Position numbers and translations under genes: made by a program
The notes under the pieces: model-generated
What the model was told of the DNA's origin: nothing
Databases searched by the model: none
The model's input: the letters and a program-made list of their open reading frames with translations, nothing else
In this document: one piece after another, positions 8,898 through 17,995 of the stretch
Layout: each line of letters starts with the position of its first letter
Numbering within the stretch: the first letter of the stretch is position 1
Source: Rhizobium grahamii CCGE 502
GTDB lineage: Bacteria > Pseudomonadota > Alphaproteobacteria > Rhizobiales > Rhizobiaceae
Direction of reading: 5' to 3'
NCBI RefSeq assembly: GCF_000298315.2
Contig: NZ_AEYE02000011.1
Coordinates: forward strand, 186,001-250,000
DNA length: 64,000 nucleotides

Positions 8898-9071
8898 GTG
8901 AAAATACAGGAAGCGAAAAATGGGAAGACGGTCGTCCATGACCTCGACCCCTCGCAGGTCGATAGCTTGGACGAGATATCGGGCGACGAGCAATTAGCGC
9001 TGGTCTGGTGCGAAACGCACCGAACTTGGGAGTGGCATTGGGTCGAACGCACCGAACTTGGAGGGTATTGA
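8898..9071 (+). CDS. Small early phage protein
   Basis: This 57-residue protein starts at GTG 8898, chosen for GGAGG upstream. It is acidic, with DLDPSQVDSLDEISGDEQLALVWCE, and ends in an aromatic WEWHW segment. I do not recognise it. It lies two bases before the next gene. Confidence 0.45.
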   Translation: MKIQEAKNGKTVVHDLDPSQVDSLDEISGDEQLALVWCETHRTWEWHWVERTELGGY

Positions 9072-9073
9072 AA

Positions 9074-9388
9074 ATGAGCTCAGCAGCAGAAGCATTCGCA
9101 GCCAAGCATGACATCGCAGCCACGGGATCCGACGTTGCTCGAATTCGCAATTCGCTACAGCGGTTCTATGAAGCGGTAGCCGCCGCACAGCCCGTCGCCG
9201 ATACCTACGTTCAACAGTACCACGGCGATAGCATCCGCGCGGCCTTCCTGAGGCACAACCCACTGGCGGGGCAGGGACACGGCGCCGCCGTTGCGATGGC
9301 CGAAATGCCATCAGCGTGGCCGACCAAGTATCGGGCATCGGTTGCCTACCACCTTTCACCGCTTCTCGAAGAAGTTGTGAACTCATGA
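9074..9388 (+). CDS. Early phage protein, unknown
   Basis: This 104-residue mostly helical protein starts at ATG 9074, just after the preceding stop. It has no recognised motif. Its last codons overlap the next start (ATGA), so it belongs to the co-translated early set 8898-10907. Confidence 0.5.
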   Translation: MSSAAEAFAAKHDIAATGSDVARIRNSLQRFYEAVAAAQPVADTYVQQYHGDSIRAAFLRHNPLAGQGHGAAVAMAEMPSAWPTKYRASVAYHLSPLLEEVVNS

Positions 9389-9783
9389 GCCGACGCATTC
9401 GAACTGCCGAGCAATCCGCTCGGCGCGAAACCGCAATTGCGAAAGAGGCGATACTCACTGCTGTTGCTGACGGCACAGCCCCAAGGGATCCGCGAGCCAG
9501 AGGCGACCATTATCGCAGGCACCTCACCGATGCTCACCGGACGATCGGTATCCTTCAAAACCGCATCGCGGAACTGGAGGCCGAGAAGGCCAAGATCAAG
9601 CGGCAGGCCGAATACGATTTGTCGCTTTGCGTCACCCGGAGGGAGGCGGAGGAGGGAAGGCTCGGCGCTTTCAGGCTCGCCAAGGGCCTTGCCGTAAACC
9701 TCGCAGAGCCTGACGACGTGCCAAATCACCTGTCGGAGGCCATTTGGAATCTGCCAGACCCGAAACCGAAGTGGAGCCGCTAA
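9385..9783 (+). CDS. Coiled-coil early phage protein
   Basis: This 132-residue protein has a long charged helix at about 50-80 (RIAELEAEKAKIKRQAEYD), suggesting a coiled coil. Start ATG 9385 overlaps the upstream stop, and its TAA shares a base with the next ATG (TAATG). Function is unknown. Confidence 0.5.
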   Translation: MSRRIRTAEQSARRETAIAKEAILTAVADGTAPRDPRARGDHYRRHLTDAHRTIGILQNRIAELEAEKAKIKRQAEYDLSLCVTRREAEEGRLGAFRLAKGLAVNLAEPDDVPNHLSEAIWNLPDPKPKWSR

Positions 9784-10907
9784 TGACCAAAGCACGTGAC
9801 TTTTCGCAACTGGCCAGCCTGCTGGCTGAGCAAACCGCGTCGCCGGCCAAAAAGGCTGCAACGGCGACAGTCACTAAGGTCCGCGCACCGGCCAATGACA
9901 ATAAGCCTGTTACGGAGGTTCTGGCGTGGCCGGCACTTGAGCGTCTGGCCTACCGTCGCGACGCAGATCGCATTCGCGGACTCCAACGCTGGCGTTACTT
10001 GTTGTTCCCCAAGGAAATGGTGATCCTCGACGAGGACGATGACAAGAACGAAGAGGCCACAATCGAAATCCGCCCGTCGGAGGCAGAACTGATGGCCGGA
10101 GTAGGGCGGGCAGTGATTGGCCGCGAGCGGTGGCATTGGACGCGGAAAATGGTGAACGCCTATAGCGACACGCCAGAGCCATCCACGCAGTACCGCACCA
10201 ACCGAAATGGTGCCTTGGAAGCGCAGATCGGCAACCTCCTTTTCCGCAAGGGCGAGCTCGTCCAATGGGCTGTCACCAAGAAGGGACGTCCGCTGGGTCC
10301 AGTCGAGCGATCTCGCGGAGTCAAGGGTTCCGCAAAGGCTGAGCGATCCGCGAGCGGCATCCGCAGCTACCTCGCATTGACTGGCGCTATCTCTCCGTTC
10401 ACGGCCGAACCGTACCACCGCCCAATGTCAGGAGCCTCCGCACTGGGCGATTGCTACCAGCCGTCTAGCCAGGCGGCGAAGGCACGGGCGATACTGAAGC
10501 AGTTGGGAGTCGATGGATCAGTGAGTTTCAAGGATCTGCCGTTTCCATCTACACGTTCCCCCACAGCCATCGCTAAAGGGGCATTCTTCTTCGGTGGAAT
10601 CAAAGCGCCAACCCCAACAGCGTCCACGCCGGCAGCGCGGGAGCCCGAACTAATCAGCCGCGCGGAAGGGCTTAGCCTTGAGCGCTATCTGCGCAGTAGA
10701 TTGGGCGATCATGCTCGCATACTCGATATGGCGATCACGCACGCATCATCGGCAGTCGAGATCGGCACTGCTACGGGATTGTCACCAGCCTACGCCGAAA
10801 AGCGCGGCGGAACACTCATCGACGAAGCGATCGATGCGCTGATCCTCCTGCTGCGTGAGGTCGAAGGCGATAAACCTTTCGCAGGAGAAGAAAAAATCGC
10901 GGCTTGA
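9783..10907 (+). CDS. Early/middle phage protein of 374 residues, unknown
   Basis: The protein has an N-terminal domain (about 40-110) with LERLAYRRDADRIRGL and RWRYLLFPKE, and a low-complexity link (TPTASTPAAREP) near 280. A C-terminal helical segment (LERYLRSRLGDH...LLLREVEG) could be a DNA-binding or regulatory domain. It is the last gene of the coupled early operon and is followed by a terminator. I do not recognise a family. Confidence 0.55.
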   Translation: MTKARDFSQLASLLAEQTASPAKKAATATVTKVRAPANDNKPVTEVLAWPALERLAYRRDADRIRGLQRWRYLLFPKEMVILDEDDDKNEEATIEIRPSEAELMAGVGRAVIGRERWHWTRKMVNAYSDTPEPSTQYRTNRNGALEAQIGNLLFRKGELVQWAVTKKGRPLGPVERSRGVKGSAKAERSASGIRSYLALTGAISPFTAEPYHRPMSGASALGDCYQPSSQAAKARAILKQLGVDGSVSFKDLPFPSTRSPTAIAKGAFFFGGIKAPTPTASTPAAREPELISRAEGLSLERYLRSRLGDHARILDMAITHASSAVEIGTATGLSPAYAEKRGGTLIDEAIDALILLLREVEGDKPFAGEEKIAA

Positions 10908-10962
10908 TGTCCAATGAAGCCGCGCGCCACCCCGTATTTTATTGAAGGGTTCTAAAACCCAG

Positions 10963-10987
10963 CGGCCGCCTCGTGCGGCCGTTTCTG
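10963..10987 (+). terminator. Rho-independent terminator after early operon
   Basis: CGGCCGC and GCGGCCG pair perfectly around the loop CTCGT, followed by TTTCTGTTT. Confidence 0.7.
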
Positions 10988-11049
10988 TTTGAGGCGCCAT
11001 CAAACGCGGACGCTATAAGCTCGCGAGTTCGATAGGGACTGCCTCGATC

Positions 11050-11736
11050 CTATTCATCTGTAGCCGATGCCTCTTGCTTTCTTGCAAGGAGCTCACGGAT
11101 GATCTGGTCACCTAGGTGGCGCGTGTTCTTCGGCGTTCCCGTGCTGTTGAAATGATCAATGCCCATCCCGGCCGCGATTGTTCGGAGAATTGGTAGTGCG
11201 GGAGTTATCAATCGTGCGTTCTGAACGACCTCTACGGTGCCGTTCTCATACTGTCGGATCTCGATATCACCGGCCATCGCTTGCTTAGTAATCAGCAGGT
11301 CGGTTCGCGGTAGCGTGTCAGCTTGGGCGGGAGATTTGATCGGCAGAACCAGCCTTCCGCCCCAGGTCCGCATTGCCTCCTTTGCCTGCGTAGCCGGAGC
11401 ATCCATCAAAATCTCGATTGCTAACTCTTTGGCGTTCAGCTTTAGAACCATGACACGATCCACCAGATCGAAGGTGTTTTCGTTGAATGCTACAGGAATT
11501 TCTGAGGTAACCGTTTTGACGGAGATGCGCTCACCGGCCGCGCTTACGACATCGTAACCTCGTTGGTTGGGTTCGGTGGCCATCTGTCCATAGGTGATCA
11601 TGGCTGCGTATAGCTCACCTATGCGGCCGGTGAGGTGGCTGATCTCGACCGCGGGCACTCCCCATGCCAGTTCTCGCTCGAACCAGGAAAGCGCCTCACC
11701 CAACGACTTGATAATTTCGAACTGACTTAATGCCAT
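11050..11736 (-). CDS. Nuclease-fold candidate on the opposite strand (moron)
   Basis: This 228-residue protein has GRIGELYAAM (about residue 37) then GYDVVSAAGERISVKTVT (about 60-77). The spacing, with E41, D62 and K74, resembles restriction-endonuclease-like (PD-(D/E)XK) folds, although the usual acidic residue two before the Lys is Ser. It is read against all surrounding phage genes, between the early operon terminator and the packaging genes, the usual place for a lysogenic accessory gene. A defence or repair role is possible but unproven. I cannot name the family with certainty. Confidence 0.6.
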   Translation of the reverse strand: MALSQFEIIKSLGEALSWFERELAWGVPAVEISHLTGRIGELYAAMITYGQMATEPNQRGYDVVSAAGERISVKTVTSEIPVAFNENTFDLVDRVMVLKLNAKELAIEILMDAPATQAKEAMRTWGGRLVLPIKSPAQADTLPRTDLLITKQAMAGDIEIRQYENGTVEVVQNARLITPALPILRTIAAGMGIDHFNSTGTPKNTRHLGDQIIRELLARKQEASATDE

Positions 11737-12070
11737 TCCCAGCTCCCGAAGGTGTACAGGAAGGAAACCTACACCAACATCCTTTCCAATTGCTTGGCGC
11801 TGCCTCCTCCAGCGACGAGCATTCCATGCGGCGAGTAGAGCTTAGATGCTCCTCGCTGCTTTCGGTTTCATATTGCAATTAGAGCAGCGCATCCCCACAT
11901 GGTGACATGCGCTGAACCCGTTCCCCAAACGGAGCGCAAGGTCGGCTCGCCCCATGCACCGGGTGACCGACCACTTCACCAACATTTCAGATCACACGGC
12001 GCTGGCCTCTCCGGCGACGGTGGTGCGCGTGGCGGGTTGAGCTGGCAACACCGGCTCCCCGCCGCTGCCG
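11737..12070. other. Stretch without recognised gene
   Basis: This 334-bp stretch between two minus-strand genes has only short frames without ribosome-binding sites or family features. Confidence 0.4.
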
Positions 12071-12253
12071 CTATTTCATCCGGTTGGCTGCCTTGTCGCA
12101 AGCGTCTCGATCTGGGCCGTGGGTTTTGATAATCCGCTTTGCGTCTTCGGTCGAGATGCCGTGCTTCTTTGCGAAGTAGGCGACTTCATAACCTTCACTC
12201 GATGACACGCGGTCTCGATCTGCGCTACCGCGCTTGCTTTTGTCGTCTGCCAT
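12071..12253 (-). CDS. DUF3606-like small protein
   Basis: This 60-residue charged protein reads MADDKSKRGSADRDRV, then YEVAYFAKKHGISTEDAKRIIK, ending DKAANRMK. This is the typical form of DUF3606 proteins, common in rhizobia and of unknown function; the middle looks like a helix-turn-helix. GGAGGAG precedes ATG 12253. Confidence 0.75.
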   Translation of the reverse strand: MADDKSKRGSADRDRVSSSEGYEVAYFAKKHGISTEDAKRIIKTHGPDRDACDKAANRMK

Positions 12254-12308
12254 TGATTGCTCCTCCGTTTGCCGAGACTGAACGCGCGACGGAGTCTCGG
12301 AGTTCCTT

Positions 12309-12626
12309 TTGAACGACTATCGCAGCGAAGAAGCCCGCAAGTGGCAACGACTGTATAAGACATCTGCCTGGCGGAAGTTGCGGCACTATCAGCTCAGCAT
12401 CGAGCCACTTTGCCGCTTCTGCATCGAGGCTGAGGAAGTGACGGCGGCCGAAGTCGTGGACCACATCCACAATCACAAAGGCGACCTGGCTCTTTTCCAC
12501 GACCCATACAATCTCCAATCCCTATGTCGTCCGCATCATGATGGAACGAAGCAACGCCTTGATCGCGGAGCGGTGGACACGCGCCTCGATGGCGACGGTT
12601 GGCCAGAGTGGCGAAACGGTCATTGA
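12309..12626 (+). CDS. HNH endonuclease, packaging-associated
   Basis: This 105-residue protein has two Cys pairs (CRFC and the CRPHH region), with VVDHIHNHKGD and NLQSLCRPHHDGTK forming the HNH fold. In HK97-like phages such a protein next to the terminase genes is needed for specific cos cleavage. No ATG is available at the N-terminus, so TTG 12309 is chosen, with GGAG upstream. Confidence 0.82.
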   Translation: MNDYRSEEARKWQRLYKTSAWRKLRHYQLSIEPLCRFCIEAEEVTAAEVVDHIHNHKGDLALFHDPYNLQSLCRPHHDGTKQRLDRGAVDTRLDGDGWPEWRNGH

Positions 12627-12730
12627 GCCGGAGGGGGAGGGGCCGAAGGTCCCGCCGTCAGCGCGGGTATCGGCGTCGGGGGCAATTTAGTCTAAACCTG
12701 TAGAAAAAAGTTTTCGATCGGAGAGTTTCG
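12627..12730. other. G-rich spacer between HNH and terminase genes, candidate cos
   Basis: The sequence begins with GGAGGGGGAGGGG and contains CCCGC/GCGGG arms at 12651-12667. This is where many HK97-like phages carry the cohesive-end site. No motif here proves it. Confidence 0.35.
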
Positions 12731-13159
12731 ATGGCGGCTCGCGGACGCAAGTCGGCGGCTAGCACGGAGATTGTGATTGCCTCCAATGTAGAGGTTATCA
12801 ACCGTCCACAGCCGCCGCGTGAGCTCACTGCAGAGCAGGGCGCGGAGTGGCGGGCCGTCGTTGACCGCATGCCGGCTGATTGGTTTCCCCGTGAAACCCA
12901 TGCCATGCTTACCCAATATTGTCGCCACGTGATCGTGGCGCGGCGCGTCGCGCAATTGATCCAGAAGGCTGAGAAAGCCGAAGCTTTCGACGTCGATGGT
13001 TACGACAAGCTTCTCAAGATGCAGGAGCGCGAGGGTAGGGCGATATCTTCGCTCGCAACCCGAATGAGGATCACGCAGCAGGCCACGGTCCGCGCTGAAT
13101 CGGCACGGAAGCCGGGACAGATAACCGCTCCGTGGGAGGATTATGGCGAAGACGATTAG
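12731..13159 (+). CDS. terS: Terminase small subunit, P27 family
   Basis: This 142-residue protein has the P27-family pattern: a basic start, PPRELTAEQGAEWRAVVDRMPADWF, then helical YCRHVIVARRVAQLI, and a C-terminal ATRMRITQQATVR. It should recognise phage DNA at cos or pac and deliver it to the large subunit. The start has a GGAGAG site. It overlaps terL by 17 bases. Confidence 0.85.
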   Translation: MAARGRKSAASTEIVIASNVEVINRPQPPRELTAEQGAEWRAVVDRMPADWFPRETHAMLTQYCRHVIVARRVAQLIQKAEKAEAFDVDGYDKLLKMQEREGRAISSLATRMRITQQATVRAESARKPGQITAPWEDYGEDD

Positions 13160-14708
13160 CCGCGCTGAGCGCAATATCCGGTGGCTCGAAAAGCACATTC
13201 GCATTCCTGAGGGGCGGTTTGTTGGCCAGCCGATTAAGCTGGCAGAGTTCATGAAAGATGACCTTCGCGCCATCTACGACAATCCTCATGGCACGCGCCG
13301 AGCAATCATCTCTCGAGGCCGTAAGAACGCCAAGACTACTGAGAGCGCCATGGTCCTTCTGCTCCACCTCTGTGGGCCCGAAGCAAAGCCAAACAGCCAG
13401 CTGTTTAGCGCAGCTCAGTCTCGTGACCAGGCAGCTATTCTTTTTGAGTTGGCTGCAAAGATGATCCGTATGTCGCCGATCCTATCGGCCTTTGCTGAGC
13501 CCAAGGATAGTGGCAAGCGCATTGTGTGCCGAGACCTTGGCACTGTGTATCGAGCTCTGTCGGCCGATGCAGCCACAGCCTATGGTCTTTCGCCAGTTCT
13601 GACGATCCATGATGAGCTCGGCCAGGTTAAGGGGCCGCGTTCGCCGCTGTATGACGCGCTCGAGACGGCAACGGCCGCTCAGGGCGAGCCGCTTTCAATT
13701 ATCATTAGTACGCAGGCGCCGACCGAGGCGGACCTGCTTTCCGTGTTGATCGACGACGCTCAGAAGGGACGCGATCCTCGCACCGTTCTGCGTTTCCAAA
13801 CTGCGCCAGCGGAGCTCGATCCGTTCACGGTTGAGGCTGTGCGAGCTGCAAATCCGGCATTCGACCTGTTCATGAACCAAGAGGAAGTCTTGGGCATGAT
13901 GGAAGATGCGCGGAACATGCCGGCGCGTGCCGCGGAGTTCGAGAACCTAGTACTGAACCGCAGGGTCGAGACCAGCAATCCGTTCGTCTCCCGCAAAATC
14001 TGGATGGAAAATGCAACGGAGCCGAACAGGGATCTCGCCCACCGTCCGGTATTCGGCGGGCTGGACCTCAGCGAGTGCAATGACTTAACGAGTCTGGTGC
14101 TTGTGGCGCCGGCAGACGTCGATGGCACGACGCTCTGGGACGTTCGTCCTCACTTCTGGCTGCCCGGCGAAGGCTTGGTTGCTAAATCTCGCATGGACCG
14201 GGTTGGTTATGATGTTTGGGCGGCGGATGGCTTCATCGAAGCCATAGAGGGCGCGAAGAGCATCGAGTACGAACTTATCGCCAGGCACATCCGAGACGTT
14301 TGTGACGAGGTTGATGTCCAGAAGATGGCCTTCGACCGGTACAATTTCCGGCACTTGAGGCCATGGCTTCTCAAAGCCGGCTTCTCCGAGGGAGAAATCG
14401 AAGCGAAATTCGTCGAGTTCGGCCAAGGCTTCGTTTCGATGTCCCCAGCGCTACGCACTGCGGAATCGCTTCTCCTCAACAACAAGATCAGGCACGGCGA
14501 CCATCCGGTCCTTACCATGTGCGCTGGTAACGCGGTCGTCAAAAAAGACGATGCGGGGAACCGAAAGCTGACGAAGGCGGGTAGCCGAGGCCGTATCGAT
14601 GGCATGGTCTCGCTCGTCATGGCGCTATCGGTGGCGGAGGAATACGTGCCGACGGTCGCCGCAACGTCTCCCTGGGACGATCCAAACTTCCAACTAATGG
14701 CGGGATAA
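13143..14708 (+). CDS. terL: Terminase large subunit
   Basis: This 521-residue packaging motor has an ATPase domain with SRGRKNAKTT in the P-loop position (about residue 60) and VLTIHDELGQ as Walker B (near 155). STQAPTEADL follows as coupling motif. The nuclease domain carries acidic residues in FGGLDLSECND (about 300) and the terminal RIDGMVSLVMAL. Length and order fit phage terminase-1 family members. Its stop overlaps the portal start. Confidence 0.93.
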   Translation: MAKTISRAERNIRWLEKHIRIPEGRFVGQPIKLAEFMKDDLRAIYDNPHGTRRAIISRGRKNAKTTESAMVLLLHLCGPEAKPNSQLFSAAQSRDQAAILFELAAKMIRMSPILSAFAEPKDSGKRIVCRDLGTVYRALSADAATAYGLSPVLTIHDELGQVKGPRSPLYDALETATAAQGEPLSIIISTQAPTEADLLSVLIDDAQKGRDPRTVLRFQTAPAELDPFTVEAVRAANPAFDLFMNQEEVLGMMEDARNMPARAAEFENLVLNRRVETSNPFVSRKIWMENATEPNRDLAHRPVFGGLDLSECNDLTSLVLVAPADVDGTTLWDVRPHFWLPGEGLVAKSRMDRVGYDVWAADGFIEAIEGAKSIEYELIARHIRDVCDEVDVQKMAFDRYNFRHLRPWLLKAGFSEGEIEAKFVEFGQGFVSMSPALRTAESLLLNNKIRHGDHPVLTMCAGNAVVKKDDAGNRKLTKAGSRGRIDGMVSLVMALSVAEEYVPTVAATSPWDDPNFQLMAG

Positions 14709-15994
14709 TGGGTATTTTTGACAGATTTTCCCGCCGAAACGCGGACAACGCGCCAGAAACACGCGCGAGCATTGAAAATCCAACGGTGCCGGTGAGCGCG
14801 GAGAACTTTCTGGCATTCTTCGGCGTCCAGAGCGCCAACCTCCCACACGTCACGATCGACAACGCTCTCCGCGTGCCAGCCGTCTGGGCGGCTGTCGCGT
14901 TTCTATCGCGGACGCTAGCTGCGCTGCCTCGCCATGCATATCGCGATACCAAAGATGGTGCGAGGCGCCTGGGCGGTAGGCTTGAAACGGTCGTGAACGC
15001 AGCGCCGAACGACTCGATTGGCTCCTTCGGTTTTTGGCAGTGGTTCTGGCAGCAGGTATTCACCGGCGGCCGCGGCCTTGCCTATATCGAGCGCACGCCG
15101 CAGGGCATCGACTCGCTTTGGCCAATGGATCCCGCGAAGACCACCATCAAGCGTGTCGGCCTGAAAATCGTATACGAGTTTGAGGGCAAGACGTATGACG
15201 CGGGCGACGTAATCGACGTACCGTTCATGCGGCGCAGTTGCGGACTGAAGCACTACGGCCCGATCAACCAGGCATCAAAGGCGATTCAGCTTGCGATAGC
15301 CATGAATGACTACGGCAGCAACTTTTTTGCAGGTGGTGGCGTTCCGCCACTCGCGTTGGAGGGGCCGCTGCCGGCTGGCGCCGAGGCGATGAAGCGAGCC
15401 CAGGCCGACATCAAGCGGTCGGTGGATGCAGCCAAGAATGCCGACGAGCCAATCTTTCCGATCCCGGCGGGCTACAAGCTCTCGCCGGTCGGTATCGATC
15501 CTGCCAGGGGGCAGATGGTCGAGGCACGCCGATTTCAAGCGGAAGAGATTGCACGTGTGTATCAGCTTCCGCCGGTATTTCTGCAGGATCTGACGCACGG
15601 CACCATGGCGAATACCGAGCAGCAAAATTTGATGCTGGTTCAGCATCTGATTGGTCAGTGGGCCAAAGCCTTAGAGGACGAAATCAATCTGAAGTTCTTC
15701 GGACGTAGTGGGGGCTCTCGTTACGTGCGTCATGTGCTTGACGGGCTGATGCGCGGAGACTTCGCCACCCGCATGGAAGGTCTCGCAAAGGCTGTTCAGA
15801 ATGCGCTTCTGACGCCCAATGAGGCCAGGGCTTTAGATGACAGGCCCGCGATGCCGCACGGCGATGATCTGTTCCTGCAAGGGGCAACGGCACCGCTGGG
15901 TACAGCAACGTACGGCCAGCAGAACAAAGCGGGCGCCTCCGCCGATCCGCCTGCCAATGACAACAAATCCGACGACGAGGCGGACGCCGCATGA
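14708..15994 (+). CDS. Portal protein, HK97 family
   Basis: This 428-residue protein forms the DNA-entry ring. It shows the family start (ALRVPAVWAAVAFLSRTLAALP), IGSFGFWQWFWQQVFTGGRGLAYIERT, and a C-terminal VYQLPPVFLQDLTHGTMANTE. The last 40 residues are disordered. It starts in overlap with terL and ends in ATGA overlap with the protease gene. Confidence 0.93.
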   Translation: MGIFDRFSRRNADNAPETRASIENPTVPVSAENFLAFFGVQSANLPHVTIDNALRVPAVWAAVAFLSRTLAALPRHAYRDTKDGARRLGGRLETVVNAAPNDSIGSFGFWQWFWQQVFTGGRGLAYIERTPQGIDSLWPMDPAKTTIKRVGLKIVYEFEGKTYDAGDVIDVPFMRRSCGLKHYGPINQASKAIQLAIAMNDYGSNFFAGGGVPPLALEGPLPAGAEAMKRAQADIKRSVDAAKNADEPIFPIPAGYKLSPVGIDPARGQMVEARRFQAEEIARVYQLPPVFLQDLTHGTMANTEQQNLMLVQHLIGQWAKALEDEINLKFFGRSGGSRYVRHVLDGLMRGDFATRMEGLAKAVQNALLTPNEARALDDRPAMPHGDDLFLQGATAPLGTATYGQQNKAGASADPPANDNKSDDEADAA

Positions 15995-16602
15995 CCACCA
16001 ATATTGAAAAGCGCAGTTATGTTGGCGCGGTCGAGCACCGCGCCGATGACGGCAAGCGTACCCTGATCGGCTACGCCGCCAAGTTCGAGCGGCTGGCCAT
16101 GATCGGGAGCTACTTCCAAGAAAAGATCGCACCAGGCGCGTTCGCCGCTGCAATCGGCGGCGATATTCGGGCTTTGGTCGATCACGACCCAGGCCGCGTG
16201 ATCGGCCGCACAAAGAGTGGGACGCTCAGGCTGTCCGAGGATGGCACTGGTCTGCGCGTCGAGATCGACGTGCCAGACACTACCGACGGAAATGATCTTT
16301 GGGTTCTAGTCGAGCGGGGCGACATCTCCGGCATGAGTTTCGGATTCCGCGTTACCAAGGAGACTTGGGACGAGACCGGTGACGTACCTATCCGCACGAT
16401 CCAGGCGGTGGAACTTTTTGAAGTTTCCGCGGTCGCTTGGCCTGCATACGAAGACACGACTATTGGCCTTCGCTCTCTCGATGCGGCGAGGGCAGAAGGC
16501 GGCTCCGCGAAACACAATGCGGCGGCGGCGGCAAGACGCGTGGCCGAAAGGCGCGCGGCCTTGGAGCAACGAATTCGGGGCATCCGGCAGGAAGCTTCGT
16601 AG
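15991..16602 (+). CDS. Prohead protease, HK97 family (U35)
   Basis: This 203-residue serine protease should process the capsid and scaffold. It has GYAAKFERLA, then ALVDHDPGRVIGR with the catalytic His, and GDISGMSFGFRV with the catalytic Ser. VELFEVSAVAWPAYEDT is the usual end of the domain. The C-terminal 45 residues are basic and helical. Confidence 0.92.
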   Translation: MTTNIEKRSYVGAVEHRADDGKRTLIGYAAKFERLAMIGSYFQEKIAPGAFAAAIGGDIRALVDHDPGRVIGRTKSGTLRLSEDGTGLRVEIDVPDTTDGNDLWVLVERGDISGMSFGFRVTKETWDETGDVPIRTIQAVELFEVSAVAWPAYEDTTIGLRSLDAARAEGGSAKHNAAAAARRVAERRAALEQRIRGIRQEAS

Positions 16603-16654
16603 TCCACCCGGCTTTTTGCCGGAGGGCAGGGTTTCCTGCCATCTCACCCCAACG

Positions 16655-16676
16655 GCTCGCTTCGGCGGGCTTTTTT
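16655..16676 (+). terminator. Hairpin and T-run just before capsid gene
   Basis: GCTCGC-TTCG-GCGGGC is followed by six T, ending three bases before the capsid ribosome-binding site. A very similar block precedes the tail tube gene at 20601-20622. Confidence 0.6.
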
Positions 16677-16689
16677 ATTGGAGAATAGT

Positions 16690-17943
16690 ATGTCCCTGAA
16701 AGAACTTAACGAGAAGCGCGGCAAGCTCGTACACGACGCCCGCGAAGCTCTCGACGAAATCAAGAAGAACACCGACGAGGGCCGTGCCGCTGAACTCGAC
16801 GCTCGTCACGATGCCATCATGGCAGAGTTTGATCGTACGGAAAAGCTGATCGAGCGCGAGCAGAAGCTTGCAGACATCGAAGCTCGCTTCGAGCAGCGTC
16901 GCCAGGAGCGTCGTCCGATTTCTGGCGAAGGCGAGCAGCGTGGCCAGGACGAGGGCGACAAGCTCTCCTACCGCCACGTGTTTGCAAAGGTTGTCTGCGG
17001 CGGCCTCGACGATCTGAGCCCCGAAGAGCGAGCCGTACTGAAGCAAGGCACGACCAAGTTCGAACAGCGCACCCAGACCGCAGGCACGGCGAGCGCAGGT
17101 GGTTTCACGGTTCCGACTGAGCTTGCCAACGAAATCGTGCGCAGCATGCTGGCTTGGGGCCCGATGTATGATGGCGATGTCGCACGTGTGATCACGTCTT
17201 CGTCTGGCAACCCGATGAAAGTCCCGACGATCAATGACACCGCGAAGTCGGCAGGCGCCCATACGGAAGGCACTGCGTTGACGGACGACGGCTCGGAAGA
17301 TGTCACTTTCGGACAGAAGTCGCTCGACGCCTATGTCTTCGACACCGAGTTCATCAAGTGGTCTTTCGAGCTCGATGCAGACAGCATCTTCTCGATGGAA
17401 GCCCTGTTGGCGGATCTGCTCGGCGAACGCTTGGGCCGTATCGCTAACGCTCAACTCACGCTCGGCACCGGCTCGTCTGCACCGAACGGCGTAGTTACCG
17501 CGTCGACGCTTGGCAAGACGGCAGCTTCTGCAACTGCGCTAACCTGTGACGAACTTATCGACCTCGAGCATTCGGTCAATCGAGCCTACCGCAAGTCTCC
17601 GAAGACGGCGTTCATGATGAACGATCTCACGGTTAAGGCGGTGAGAAAGCTCAAAAATAGTGATGGCGATTATATCTGGTCCGCAGGCGACGTCACTCAG
17701 GGCCGCCCGGCAACGCTGCTGGGCTATAAGCTCAATGTGAACGACAGCATGGCCGATATCGCTACTGGTCAGAAGACGGTTCTCTTCGGCGATTTCAATA
17801 AATATTTCGTCCGAAAAGTGGGTTCGCCCGTCATAGGCGTCCTCAGAGAAAGATTTTGGCCCGACCTTGGCGTGGCCGGACTCATCCGCTTCGATGGAGA
17901 GCTCGCAGACACGGCAGCAATCAAACATCTGATTCAGGCCTAA
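16690..17943 (+). CDS. Major capsid protein, HK97 fold
   Basis: This 417-residue protein has a 100-residue N-terminal coiled-coil delta domain (KELNEKRGKLVHDAREALDE). The mature part starts around residue 115, near GTASAGGFTVPTELANEIV. Family features follow: KVPTINDTAKSAGAHTEG, the E-loop, and TLGTGSSAPNGVV. It lies directly after the protease, as in HK97-type head modules. ATG 16690 follows GGAG. Confidence 0.93.
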   Translation: MSLKELNEKRGKLVHDAREALDEIKKNTDEGRAAELDARHDAIMAEFDRTEKLIEREQKLADIEARFEQRRQERRPISGEGEQRGQDEGDKLSYRHVFAKVVCGGLDDLSPEERAVLKQGTTKFEQRTQTAGTASAGGFTVPTELANEIVRSMLAWGPMYDGDVARVITSSSGNPMKVPTINDTAKSAGAHTEGTALTDDGSEDVTFGQKSLDAYVFDTEFIKWSFELDADSIFSMEALLADLLGERLGRIANAQLTLGTGSSAPNGVVTASTLGKTAASATALTCDELIDLEHSVNRAYRKSPKTAFMMNDLTVKAVRKLKNSDGDYIWSAGDVTQGRPATLLGYKLNVNDSMADIATGQKTVLFGDFNKYFVRKVGSPVIGVLRERFWPDLGVAGLIRFDGELADTAAIKHLIQA

Positions 17944-17950
17944 TCAATAA

Positions 17951-17984
17951 GCGGGCTGGCCCTCGGGCTGGCCCGCCTCTTTTT
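17951..17984 (+). terminator. Terminator after capsid gene
   Basis: GCGGGC at 17951-17956 pairs with GCCCGC at 17971-17976, followed by CTCTTTTTCC. It lies between the capsid stop and the next ribosome-binding site. Confidence 0.6.
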
Positions 17985-17995
17985 CCGGAGGCGAC

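Noticed and set aside
11899-12129. 76-codon plus-strand frame
   Set aside because: Pro/His/Gly-rich, no ribosome-binding site, overlaps the DUF3606-like gene antisense.
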